From: Bacillota bacterium
GTDB taxonomy: Bacteria > Bacillota > Clostridia > Oscillospirales > Acutalibacteraceae
Length of the DNA stretch: 12,007 bases
Assembly: GCA_023401495.1 (NCBI GenBank)
Contig: JAEXDU010000205.1
Coordinates: 1-12,007, forward strand
Direction of reading: 5' to 3'
Shown here: positions 1 through 6,509 of the stretch, in pieces
Layout: each line of letters begins with the position of its first letter
How positions within the stretch are numbered: position 1 is the first letter of the stretch
Notes under the pieces: generated by a model
What the model was told of the DNA's origin: nothing
Seen by the model: the letters and a program-made list of their open reading frames with translations, nothing else
The model's database searches: none
Translations under genes and position numbers: made by a program

Positions 1-617
1 ACGTAACAGTGCTCCATAAAGCGGTGACCGCCAGACACGCAAAAAAAGCAGAAGCGGCGGGAGCCGACGGAATTATACTGGTGGGGTATGCGGCAGGCGG
101 GCACCCCGGCATGGAAGAAGTGGGACTGTTTGTCAACTTACCGGAAACAGTGCGTGCCGTAAAAATCCCCGTGATCGCCGCGGGCGGAATCTGCACGGGA
201 GAAGGCATGGCCGCCGCTTTTCTGCTGGGAGCAGAGGGAATCCTGATGGGCACCGCCTTTGCGATGACAGAGGAATCCCCCTATCATCCGAATATCAAAA
301 ACAAAATCCTGCAGGCCAGTGCAACAGATACCGTCGTGCTGTTCAAGTCAGTCAGAAACGCCTTTCGCTGCCTGAAAAACGACTTTGCCGTTGAAATCAT
401 GGAGCTTGAAAAAAACAACGCTCCCCCCGAAGTCATTTTTGAGAATCAAAAAAAATCTCACACCAGAAACGGCTACCGGGAAGGCGACGCGGACCACATT
501 CTGATCCCGATCGGCCAGGCGAGCGGACTCATTGACCGCATCGTTTCCTGCAAGGAACTGATCGATACCATTATCATCCAGTATGAGGCTTGTCTCAAAA
601 AACTCAAACCTCTGTGA
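1..617 (+). CDS. Nitronate monooxygenase / FabK-like FMN-dependent oxidoreductase (3' part)
   Basis: The reading frame is already open at the left edge (first full codon at position 3), so the N-terminus is missing and about 205 residues remain. The visible part is the C-terminal half of a TIM-barrel flavoenzyme of the 2-nitropropane dioxygenase / FabK / YrpB superfamily. It has an AGADGI strand, then the AAGGHPG motif whose His is the usual active-site residue, then IPVIAAGGI and GAEGILMGTAF, the two phosphate-binding loops for FMN. The tail (GDAD...IGQASGLI) resembles the FabK/NMO C-terminal cap. Family members oxidise nitronates or reduce enoyl-ACP, and the sequence alone does not choose between these. 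The GGHPG form rather than GGHIG leans towards the nitronate monooxygenase/YrpB side. A 327-nt gap with its own promoter separates it from the next gene, so it is probably not in that transcription unit. Family is sure; substrate is not. Confidence 0.85.
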   Translation, partial: VTVLHKAVTARHAKKAEAAGADGIILVGYAAGGHPGMEEVGLFVNLPETVRAVKIPVIAAGGICTGEGMAAAFLLGAEGILMGTAFAMTEESPYHPNIKNKILQASATDTVVLFKSVRNAFRCLKNDFAVEIMELEKNNAPPEVIFENQKKSHTRNGYREGDADHILIPIGQASGLIDRIVSCKELIDTIIIQYEACLKKLKPL

Positions 618-685
618 CAAATTTTTTTGCTGCAAGACAAATCGGCACGCTGTTTCACGGTTACATATACGGGCAGGGCGCTTTC

Positions 686-746
686 GTGTATACTTAATAT
701 ATAGTTTTGAAAAGATGCGTCCGGTTTAATGTGTATGTAATATACA
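686..746 (+). promoter_or_regulatory. Possible upstream activator sites for a sigma-54 enhancer-binding protein
   Basis: Two related AT-rich sites lie upstream of the sigma-54 promoter: GTGTATACTTAATATA (686-701) and GTGTATGTAATATACA (731-746). The second contains a TGTAT-N5-ATACA inverted repeat. A third relative, GTTACATATAC (660-670), is the near reverse complement of 731-741 (9 of 11 positions). Centres fall about 95, 140 and 170 nt before the expected start point near 833, a usual range for enhancer-binding-protein sites. The match between copies is modest and the region is AT-rich, so chance similarity is possible. Confidence 0.3.
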
Positions 747-805
747 ACCCTTTTCTGGCTCCTCCCAAAAACAAGGATTCCGGCCTGTTTCAGCGTATTT
801 TCCAT

Positions 806-822
806 TTGGCACATCTATTGCT
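806..822 (+). promoter_or_regulatory. Sigma-54 (RpoN/SigL) promoter
   Basis: The sequence TTGGCACATCTATTGCT matches the sigma-54 consensus YTGGCACG-N4-TTGCW at every strongly conserved position. The GG of the -24 element is at 808-809 and the GC of the -12 element at 820-821, with the required 10 nt between them. Transcription would start near 833, giving a leader of about 110 nt before the acyl-CoA dehydrogenase. Sigma-54 promoters need an AAA+ enhancer-binding activator, and none is encoded in the window. In Clostridia, sigma-54 commonly drives amino-acid and acid fermentation operons, which fits the genes downstream. Confidence 0.8.
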
Positions 823-868
823 AATAAAAGAGATTGATCCAACCGAGGGGAATTTATCACGATGAGGT

Positions 869-940
869 ACGGAGGAAAACACAATGCTCGAAACAAGGTA
901 CAAACAGCTTCAAAAATCAGCGAATTCGGGACGGAGGAAA
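869..940 (+). repeat. Duplicated Shine-Dalgarno decamer in the leader
   Basis: The decamer ACGGAGGAAA occurs at 869-878 and again at 931-940, 62 nt apart. The first copy sits 7 nt upstream of an ATG at 884, the second 7 nt upstream of the ATG at 945 that starts the acyl-CoA dehydrogenase. The second copy supports 945 rather than the in-frame TTG at 834 as the true start of that gene. Confidence 0.65.
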
Positions 941-952
941 GGATATGTTTGA
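884..952 (+). CDS. Possible 22-codon leader ORF overlapping the acyl-CoA dehydrogenase start
   Basis: ATG at 884 follows a strong GGAGGA (871-876) at 7-nt spacing and opens a 22-codon frame that stops with TGA at 950-952. The stop lies 8 nt inside the acyl-CoA dehydrogenase gene (ATG 945) in a different frame. The predicted peptide is basic (starts MLETRYKQLQKS, ends GRRKGYV) and resembles nothing I recognise. The overlap geometry would allow translational coupling, with ribosomes ending the leader freeing or reusing the second ribosome-binding site. An alternative ATG at 863 opens another short frame with poorer spacing. It could be chance, but start signal and overlap are better than random. 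Confidence 0.4.
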   Translation: MLETRYKQLQKSANSGRRKGYV

Positions 953-2078
953 AAAAAAGCACGAGCTGCTCAGAAAATTAGTCAGGGAATTTGCCGTAAA
1001 TGAAATTGTGCCCTACGCAAAAGAAATCGACCAAACGGGTCATTATCCCGAGGAACTTGCAAAAAAAATCATTGAGTGCAAGTTTCATTGCGTCACCATT
1101 CCGGAAGCGTACGGCGGATGCGGCGGCGACACCCGATCCAACGCGATCGTAACAGAAGAAATCGCAAGGGTATGCGCTTCTTCTGTGTCACAGATTATGC
1201 CGAACTCCCTTTCCGGCACGCCTTTGATGTTGTTCGGCAATGAACAGCAAAAGCAGAAATACTTGAGAGGCATGGCGGAAGGAACCATGATCGGCTCCTT
1301 TGGGATCACAGAGCCGGGGGCGGGGTCCGACACCGCGTCGATCGTGACCACGGCGGAAAAAGACGGCGATGACTATATTTTAAACGGCAGAAAATGCTTC
1401 ATCACCAACGGCCCTGTCTGCGACTTTATTACCGTATTTGCAAAAACCGATACCAAAGCGAAGGGCGTCAGCGGAATCAGCGCTTTCATCGTAGAGGCGT
1501 CGTGGGAGGGATTTTCCCGGGGCAAGGTTGAGGATAAGCTGGGGATCAGAGGCTCAAAAACCTGTGACATCGTTCTCGAGAACGTCAGGGTCCCCAAAGA
1601 AAACCTTTTGGGAAGAGAGGGCCAGGGCTTTAAAATCTGCATGGCCACCCTTGATTCGGGAAGAATCACCGTTGCCTCGCAGGGGCTGGGGATCGCCCAG
1701 GGAGCACTCGATGAGGCCGTGAAATTTACAAAAGAAAGAATCCAGTTCGGAAAGCCGATTTCCCGTCTGCAGAACACGCAGTTCGAGATTGCCGACATGG
1801 CCACGAAAATCCAGTGCGGACGACTGCTGGTCTATGACGCCGCCCTGAAAAAGGATTCGGGAAAGCCTTATTCCCAGGAAGCGGCCATGGCCAAATATTA
1901 CTGCGGGGATTTGTGTAATGATGTGACTTACAGGGCTCTGCAGCTGCACGGCGGATATGGATTCATCAAGGATTACGATATCGAAAGAATGTACCGCGAC
2001 GCAAGAATCGTATCGATCTACGAGGGCACGTCCGAAATCCAGAAGGTAGTGATTTCGGGGCATATTTTAGGGAAATAA
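945..2078 (+). CDS. Acyl-CoA dehydrogenase (butyryl-CoA dehydrogenase/enoyl-CoA reductase type)
   Basis: This FAD enzyme of 377 residues has the usual length of short/branched-chain acyl-CoA dehydrogenases. The alpha-helical N-terminal domain spans about residues 1-115. The middle beta domain has the first family signature GSFGITEPGAGSD (117-129) and the FAD-contacting FITNG (152-156). The C-terminal helical domain has the second signature QLHGGYGF (333-340). Catalytic base is Glu360 in the IYEGTSEIQ motif, present and in the usual short-chain position. Start is set by GGAGG at 933-937, 7 nt before ATG 945; the same frame is open back to 834 but that extension looks like leader. With EtfBA directly downstream (14 nt to etfB), the physiological direction in an anaerobe may be reduction of an enoyl-CoA or enoyl-thioester. 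Substrate chain (crotonyl, acrylyl, aryl-acrylyl or other) cannot be read from sequence. Expression is probably sigma-54-dependent. Confidence 0.93.
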   Translation: MFEKKHELLRKLVREFAVNEIVPYAKEIDQTGHYPEELAKKIIECKFHCVTIPEAYGGCGGDTRSNAIVTEEIARVCASSVSQIMPNSLSGTPLMLFGNEQQKQKYLRGMAEGTMIGSFGITEPGAGSDTASIVTTAEKDGDDYILNGRKCFITNGPVCDFITVFAKTDTKAKGVSGISAFIVEASWEGFSRGKVEDKLGIRGSKTCDIVLENVRVPKENLLGREGQGFKICMATLDSGRITVASQGLGIAQGALDEAVKFTKERIQFGKPISRLQNTQFEIADMATKIQCGRLLVYDAALKKDSGKPYSQEAAMAKYYCGDLCNDVTYRALQLHGGYGFIKDYDIERMYRDARIVSIYEGTSEIQKVVISGHILGK

Positions 2079-2092
2079 ACAGGAGGAACGAC

Positions 2093-2878
2093 ATGAATAT
2101 ATTAGTTTGCGCAAAGCAGGTGCCCAATACGAACGAGGTCAAAATCGACCCGATAAAAGGGACTCTGATTCGGGAGGGCGTGGAGAGCATTCTGAACCCG
2201 GACGACGCCAACGCGCTGGAAGAGGCGCTCCGGCTCAAGGACCAATACGAGGACGTCAAAGTGACGGTTTTGTCCATGGGGCCTCCCCAGGCCGACGACA
2301 TGCTCAGGGAATGCCTTGCCATGGGGGCAGATGAAGCCGTTCTTGTCAGCGACAGGGCTTTTGGCGGCGCCGATACCTGGGCAACCTCTAACACCATTTC
2401 CGCGGCGATCAAAAAAGCGGGCAGCTTTGACATCATCTTTGCCGGGCGTCAGGCGATCGATGGAGACACCGCGCAGGTAGGCCCTCAAATCGCTGAAAAG
2501 CTGGGATTGCCGCAGATTACATACGTGCAGAGCTTTGAGCTTGACGGAGACACCGTGACCGTTCAACGGCAGCTGGAAAACGGATACGAAGTGATCCGGG
2601 TCAAAACCCCCGTGCTGCTCACTGCGGTGAAAGAATTGAATAAGCCCCGGTACATGAATGTCAAAGGGATTTACGACGCCTACAAAAAAGAGATTCCCGT
2701 ATGGGGCATCGACGACATCCCGGTAGAGAAAGAGGTTGTCGGCCTCAAGGCATCCCCGACGAAGGTATTTCGGTCCTTTACTCCCGCTCCGAAGGGAAAA
2801 GGCGTCATGCTCGAGGGCCCGGCCAGAGAAAAGGTTGCCAACCTGATCAACAACCTGCAGAAACAACACATTATATAG
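2093..2878 (+). CDS. etfB: Electron transfer flavoprotein beta subunit
   Basis: At 261 residues this is a full-length EtfB, preceded by AGGAGG (2081-2086). It opens with the typical NILVCAKQVP and has NPDD-NALEEALRLKD (35-50), the VTVLSMGPP strand and the nucleotide-binding loop GRQAIDGDTAQVGP (118-131). It closely resembles, from memory, the EtfB of Acidaminococcus fermentans, including DRAFGGADT (87-95), a known flavin-bifurcating ETF. The EtfB of such proteins carries FAD where mitochondrial ETF carries AMP. So a ferredoxin-linked bifurcating role with the adjacent dehydrogenase is likely, though not proven by sequence inspection. It sits in the order acyl-CoA dehydrogenase-etfB-etfA, the common clostridial arrangement. 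Confidence 0.95.
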   Translation: MNILVCAKQVPNTNEVKIDPIKGTLIREGVESILNPDDANALEEALRLKDQYEDVKVTVLSMGPPQADDMLRECLAMGADEAVLVSDRAFGGADTWATSNTISAAIKKAGSFDIIFAGRQAIDGDTAQVGPQIAEKLGLPQITYVQSFELDGDTVTVQRQLENGYEVIRVKTPVLLTAVKELNKPRYMNVKGIYDAYKKEIPVWGIDDIPVEKEVVGLKASPTKVFRSFTPAPKGKGVMLEGPAREKVANLINNLQKQHII

Positions 2879-2891
2879 CGGAGGCTTACGT

Positions 2892-3914
2892 ATGGAAAAC
2901 AGAAATGAGTACCGAAATGTATGGGTATACGCGGAACAAAGGCAGGGCGCGATCACTCCCGTTGTTTATGAGCTGTTGGGCGAGGGCAAAAAAATCGCCG
3001 AAAAGACCGGCTCTGAGCTCTGTGCTTTTCTGATCGGCAGCAATGTGGCTTCGCTGGCCGGCGAGCTGATCGAATACGGCGCCGAAAAAGTATACCTGGC
3101 GGAAAGTCCATTGTTGGAGTATTATACAACCGACGGATATGCGAAAGTGCTGTCCGATGCGATCAAAGAATACAAGCCCGAAATCGTGCTTTACGGCGCG
3201 ACCCACATCGGAAGAGACCTGGCGCCGAGAATCGCGGCCAGAGTCAATACCGGGCTGACCGCAGACTGCACAAAGCTGGAAGTGGACCCGGAGGATAAAA
3301 AATTAATGCAGACACGTCCCGCTTTCGGCGGAAACCTGATGGCAACCATTGTCTGCCCGGATCACAGACCGCAGATGTCCACCGTAAGGCCGGGGGTCAT
3401 GGAAAAGGCAGTCAGAGACAGCGGTAACAAGGGTTCTGTCATTCAGGTCGACATGCAATTGGAACCGGCCGATATCAGAACCGAGGTCATCGAGATCGTA
3501 AAGCATAAAAAAGACATGGTTTCTTTGGTAGACGCCAACTTTATCGTTTCCGGCGGGAAAGGATTGGGCTGCGCAGACGGCTTTGCCATGCTCCGGCAAC
3601 TGGCAGAGGTTCTGGGCGGCACGGTAGGCGCTTCCAGAGCAGCCGTGGACGCCGGCTGGATCGACCACGCCAACCAGGTCGGGCAAACGGGAACAACGGT
3701 CAAGCCCACCATCTATTTTGCCTGCGGAATATCCGGTGCGATTCAGCACTTGGCCGGCATGTCCGAATCCGATATCATTATCGCGATCAATAAAAATCCG
3801 ATGGCCCCGATCTTTGACATCGCGGATTACGGTATTGTCGGCGACGTAAACGAAGTGGTTCCCATGCTGATTGAGGCCTTTACGCAATACAACGAGGAAA
3901 AAGAATTTGCTTAA
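2892..3914 (+). CDS. etfA: Electron transfer flavoprotein alpha subunit
   Basis: The protein has 340 residues, normal for EtfA without an added ferredoxin domain. Its N-terminal domain (about 1-205) has the WVYAEQRQG opening. The C-terminal FAD domain has SGGKGLG (220-226), GASRAAVDAGW (246-256), GQTGTTVKP (264-272), SGAIQH (281-286) and the closing NKNPMAPIFDIADYGIVGD (300-318). All flavin-contact motifs are intact. GGAGG at 2880-2884, starting just after the etfB stop, sets the ATG at 2892; the gap to etfB is 13 nt, so the two are co-translated. It forms the heterodimer with EtfB that passes electrons to or from the acyl-CoA dehydrogenase. A 278-nt gap follows before the next gene. Confidence 0.95.
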   Translation: MENRNEYRNVWVYAEQRQGAITPVVYELLGEGKKIAEKTGSELCAFLIGSNVASLAGELIEYGAEKVYLAESPLLEYYTTDGYAKVLSDAIKEYKPEIVLYGATHIGRDLAPRIAARVNTGLTADCTKLEVDPEDKKLMQTRPAFGGNLMATIVCPDHRPQMSTVRPGVMEKAVRDSGNKGSVIQVDMQLEPADIRTEVIEIVKHKKDMVSLVDANFIVSGGKGLGCADGFAMLRQLAEVLGGTVGASRAAVDAGWIDHANQVGQTGTTVKPTIYFACGISGAIQHLAGMSESDIIIAINKNPMAPIFDIADYGIVGDVNEVVPMLIEAFTQYNEEKEFA

Positions 3915-3960
3915 GGCTTTTCTTGCCGCCGATGGATAATGTAAAATAAAATCAGACAGC

Positions 3961-4024
3961 CCTCTGCCCTCCTTTCTTTTGTGCCGGGGCCATAGCGCTT
4001 TTCCGCACAAAAGGCCGGCAGGGG
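3961..4024 (+). other. Nested hairpin downstream of etfA
   Basis: An inner stem CTTTTGTGC (3976-3984) pairs with GCACAAAAG (4005-4013) over a 20-nt loop. An outer stem pairs CCTCTGCC (3961-3968) with GGCAGGGG (4017-4024), with one G-T pair. An alternative GCCGG/CCGGC pairing (3983-3987 with 4015-4019) competes with the inner stem. There is no T-run immediately after it, so it is not a standard intrinsic terminator. It may protect or attenuate the etfA message, or separate the two parts of the cluster. Confidence 0.45.
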
Positions 4025-4043
4025 CGAAAATATTGCAAATGGA

Positions 4044-4072
4044 TTGCCCAAAGGGATACGGGACTTTATATC
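4044..4072 (+). promoter_or_regulatory. Possible sigma-A promoter for the adenylation enzyme-nfnAB unit
   Basis: TTGCCC (4044-4049) and TATATC (4067-4072) are separated by 17 nt and each match the sigma-A consensus at 4 of 6 positions. A start near 4079 would give a leader of about 114 nt containing the hairpin at 4120-4163. The match is weak; the downstream genes may instead be read through from etfA. Confidence 0.3.
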
Positions 4073-4119
4073 AAACGATATTTCCGGCACTTTTTCAGGA
4101 TGCTGCTCTCAGGTGAACT

Positions 4120-4163
4120 GCGGGGAACAAAACGGGCATGTCCGGGTGACATGCCTGACCCGC
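4120..4163 (+). promoter_or_regulatory. Structured leader hairpin before the adenylation enzyme gene
   Basis: A perfect 8-bp stem GGCATGTC (4135-4142) / GACATGCC (4148-4155) with a CGGGT loop lies inside a second stem GCGGG (4120-4124) / CCCGC (4159-4163). Asymmetric unpaired segments GAACAAAAC and TGA join the two helices. It ends 15 nt before the ribosome-binding site of the adenylation enzyme. The two-helix shape with an internal bulge could be a small regulatory RNA element. I do not recognise it as any known riboswitch class. Confidence 0.5.
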
Positions 4164-4192
4164 AAAATTTGAAACAGAAAGGAAGATTAGAA

Positions 4193-5626
4193 TTGGGAGC
4201 TTTTTATTACAAAAGCGATCCGATGTTTTGTGAGCTGTTTCAAGATGCGGTAACCAAACACAGGAATAAAACAGCCGTTGTGTGGAAGGAACAAGCCCTG
4301 ACCTATCGGGAGCTGGATGAGAAATCCACTCTGGTCGCGCAGTGTATTGCAGGAAAAGGCGTGGGCCATGAAGATATCGTAGCGATTCAAATGGGACGTT
4401 CCATTGATTCCATCGCCGCCATGATCGGCGTCTTAAAGTCAGGCGCCGCCTTTGTGTTTTTGGATTCCTTATACCCGGCGGAAAGATTGGAATACATAAC
4501 GGAACACTGTCGATGTCCCCTGATCCTCACCGAAGATTTTATGGATCGCCTGGATGCCATGGAGCTCCGTGTTCCGCCCCCTCACAACCCGGAAGACCTG
4601 GCAGTGATCATCTATACCTCCGGCTCAACGGGAAATCCCAAAGGGGTTATGATCGAGCACAAAAATCTGGCAGCCTTAATCAACAGCTACGCAGAGCTGG
4701 AAATGGATGAAAATGATATTTTCGGGGCCTTTGCAAACTTTTGCTTTGTGGCCGCTCTGAATGATATTTTTACCCCTTTGGCGCTGGGGGCCACCGTAGA
4801 TATTGTTCCGGATGAGATTCGAAAAGACATTCGGGCATTGGCGAAATATTATATCGAGCATCAAATCACCATCACCTTTTTACCGCCCCATATGGCGGCA
4901 AAATACATCAAACTGGACGCCGACAACACGACGCTGAAAACCCTGCTTGTGGGCAGCGAGGCGGCCCGCAATCTTCAGCCGCGGCGGTATCAGATGCGGA
5001 ACATTTATGCCTCCTCCGAATTGTGCAGCTTTGTTTCCAGCTATGTGATCACAGAAGAAGCTGTGTGCTACCCAATCGGAAAAATCAAAAGCTCCTTAAA
5101 GTACTATGTGATGGATCAGAACAACCAGAAGGTCGCCGAAGGAGAAACGGGAGAGCTTTGTATTTCTGGCCCTCAGGTTTCCAGAGGGTATTGGAACGAT
5201 CCCGAAAAAACCGCGGAGCAGTTCATTCAGAATCCGTTTACTCAGGAAGAGCCCTATCGAATTCTGTATAAAACAAACGACCTGGTCAAACAGCTTCCGG
5301 ACGGCAATCTGCAATTTGTATGCCGCAAAGACTGGATGCTGAAAATCAGGGGCTATTGCGTGGAATCCCATGAAGTGGAGCTATCGATGCTGAAATATTC
5401 CGGGATCACCGAAGCAGCCGTTACCGCGTGTACCGATTGCGGCGGAACCAATATCCTATGTGGATATTTTACCGCAAATTGCAAAATAGAAATAGAGGAC
5501 CTGAAAGCATTTCTGAAAAAACATCTGCCCTACTATATGGTCCCTTTAAAAATGCTGCAGCTGGACAGCTTCCCGCGCAATCATAACAATAAAACAGACA
5601 AGAGTCTTTTGCCGGAAATCAACTGA
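4193..5626 (+). CDS. Stand-alone NRPS-type adenylation enzyme (AMP-forming acid ligase), atypical substrate pocket
   Basis: ATP-dependent acyl-adenylate-forming enzyme of about 477 residues, a single adenylation domain with no carrier, condensation or thioesterase domain. Seen: LTYRELDEKS (36-45), the P-loop YTSGSTGNPKG (141-151), A5 motif IYASSE with Glu276, A7 motif YKTNDL with Asp363, hinge motif RKDWMLKIRG (379-387 area) and the catalytic lysine Lys467 in NNKTD near the C-terminus. In the A4 region (FANFCFVAAL, about 180-189), aligned without gaps to GrsA, Val186 replaces the Asp that binds the alpha-amino group. This points to an acid lacking an alpha-amine (aryl, hydroxy, keto, beta-amino or fatty acid). 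Motifs A5, A7 and A8 are also unusual (YASSE for YGPTE, TND for TGD, ESHEVE for ELGEIE). I chose TTG 4193 as start: AAAGGAAG at 4178-4185 is 7 nt away and the domain begins directly; ATG 4100 would add 31 residues encoded by the leader hairpin. Acceptor (CoA or a carrier protein) is unknown. It is 39 nt from nfnA. Confidence 0.85.
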   Translation: MGAFYYKSDPMFCELFQDAVTKHRNKTAVVWKEQALTYRELDEKSTLVAQCIAGKGVGHEDIVAIQMGRSIDSIAAMIGVLKSGAAFVFLDSLYPAERLEYITEHCRCPLILTEDFMDRLDAMELRVPPPHNPEDLAVIIYTSGSTGNPKGVMIEHKNLAALINSYAELEMDENDIFGAFANFCFVAALNDIFTPLALGATVDIVPDEIRKDIRALAKYYIEHQITITFLPPHMAAKYIKLDADNTTLKTLLVGSEAARNLQPRRYQMRNIYASSELCSFVSSYVITEEAVCYPIGKIKSSLKYYVMDQNNQKVAEGETGELCISGPQVSRGYWNDPEKTAEQFIQNPFTQEEPYRILYKTNDLVKQLPDGNLQFVCRKDWMLKIRGYCVESHEVELSMLKYSGITEAAVTACTDCGGTNILCGYFTANCKIEIEDLKAFLKKHLPYYMVPLKMLQLDSFPRNHNNKTDKSLLPEIN

Positions 5627-5665
5627 TTCCCGCAAATCACTGTTACAGTCATTGGAGGAATACCC

Positions 5666-6508
5666 ATGTATCAAATTGTCAAAAAGCAGGTGTTAAATCC
5701 TACTGTGGTACTTTTGGTCATCGATGCTCCATTGGTGGCAAAGAAAGCGCAACCCGGGCAGTTTATCATTTTAAGAGTAGACGACACGGGAGAACGCATC
5801 CCGTTGACCATAGCGGATTATGACCGGGAGCTGGGTACGGTCACGATCATCTTCCAGATCGTGGGGGCCACCACCAGGCTTCTTGCGCAGAAGCAGGAGG
5901 GCGAGCATCTGGCGGATTTCGTAGGTCCCCTTGGTACCGCGTCTCATCTGGAGGGTCTGGAAAAAGTTGCGGTCATCGGCGGCGGTGTCGGCTGCGCGAT
6001 CGCTTATCCCCAGACAAAAAAGCTGTTCGGGCTGGGGGCCCATGTGGATGTGGTGACCGGCTTTCGCAGCAAAGAGCTTATCATTTTGGAAGAGGAGTTT
6101 CAAAAGGCCAGCACCAGATATTTCTGTACAACGGATGACGGTTCCAATGGAACAAAAGGATTTGTATCCGATGTGCTCAGTCGGCTGATCGAGGAAGGAA
6201 ATCAGTATGACGCCGTGATCGCCATTGGCCCCCTGGTCATGATGAAGGCGATATGCGCCGTCACCAAACCATATCACATCAAAACTATCGTCAGCATGAA
6301 CCCGATCATGATCGACGGCACCGGCATGTGCGGCGGATGCAGGATCGCGGTGGACGGCCAAACGAAGTTCGCCTGTGTGGACGGCCCCGACTTTGACGGG
6401 CATCTGGTGGATTTTGACGAGGCGATCCGCCGCAGCAAGCTGTACTCCGGCGAGGAAAAAGAACGGTCGCATGCGATGGAATGCCGTCTGATGAAAGGAG
6501 TTCAGTAA
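5666..6508 (+). CDS. nfnA: NfnA: small subunit of NADH-dependent reduced ferredoxin:NADP+ oxidoreductase
   Basis: The protein has 280 residues and is a ferredoxin-NADP+ reductase-fold flavoprotein of the NfnA/SudB family. The FAD-binding beta-barrel carries RIPLTIADYDRE (44-55). The nucleotide-binding domain has VIGGGVGCA (103-111). The C-terminal [2Fe-2S] motif is DGTGMCGGC...C, giving Cys222, Cys225 and Cys237 plus Asp217, the Asp being the unusual fourth ligand described for Thermotoga NfnA. In the known enzyme this subunit binds NADH. The Asp ligand, the RIPLTIAD motif and the partner gene downstream distinguish it from dihydroorotate dehydrogenase electron-transfer subunit PyrK. GGAGGA at 5654-5659 sets the ATG at 5666. 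Its stop is one nucleotide before nfnB. Alternative name: sulfide dehydrogenase subunit beta (SudB). Confidence 0.9.
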   Translation: MYQIVKKQVLNPTVVLLVIDAPLVAKKAQPGQFIILRVDDTGERIPLTIADYDRELGTVTIIFQIVGATTRLLAQKQEGEHLADFVGPLGTASHLEGLEKVAVIGGGVGCAIAYPQTKKLFGLGAHVDVVTGFRSKELIILEEEFQKASTRYFCTTDDGSNGTKGFVSDVLSRLIEEGNQYDAVIAIGPLVMMKAICAVTKPYHIKTIVSMNPIMIDGTGMCGGCRIAVDGQTKFACVDGPDFDGHLVDFDEAIRRSKLYSGEEKERSHAMECRLMKGVQ

Positions 6509-6509
6509 G

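Larger units (their letters stand above)
618..944 (+). other. Intergenic control region upstream of the acyl-CoA dehydrogenase operon
   Basis: This 327-nt stretch holds no convincing long gene. From left to right it has a T-run just after the upstream stop codon (622-628), an AT-rich part with related GTGTAT-type motifs (660-746), a sigma-54-type promoter (806-822), and a transcribed leader of about 110 nt. The leader carries two copies of the decamer ACGGAGGAAA, each placed as a ribosome-binding site. I see no clear sigma-A promoter: the TATACT at 689-694 lacks a good -35 box. Confidence 0.7.

Noticed and set aside
585..628. Intrinsic terminator after the nitronate monooxygenase gene
   Set aside because: A weak stem GAGG-C-TTG / CAA-A-CCTC has a mismatch and lies 9 nt before the T-run at 622-628; too poor to call.
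834..944. N-terminal extension of the acyl-CoA dehydrogenase from an in-frame TTG at 834
   Set aside because: 834 falls at the expected transcription start of the sigma-54 promoter and has no ribosome-binding site; the 37 extra residues match no dehydrogenase feature, and ATG 945 has GGAGG at 7-nt spacing.
4100..4192. Longer adenylation enzyme starting at ATG 4100 (or ATG 4151)
   Set aside because: The extra residues are encoded by a hairpin leader and have no domain character, and neither ATG has a good ribosome-binding site. TTG 4193 has one, and the domain begins right after it.
4193..5626. DltA (D-alanine:carrier protein ligase)
   Set aside because: Length is similar, but the amine-binding Asp is replaced by Val, several core motifs differ, and no dltB, dltC or dltD is adjacent.
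5666..6508. PyrK, dihydroorotate dehydrogenase electron-transfer subunit
   Set aside because: The iron-sulfur motif has the Asp plus three Cys pattern of NfnA, and the partner gene is nfnB rather than pyrD.
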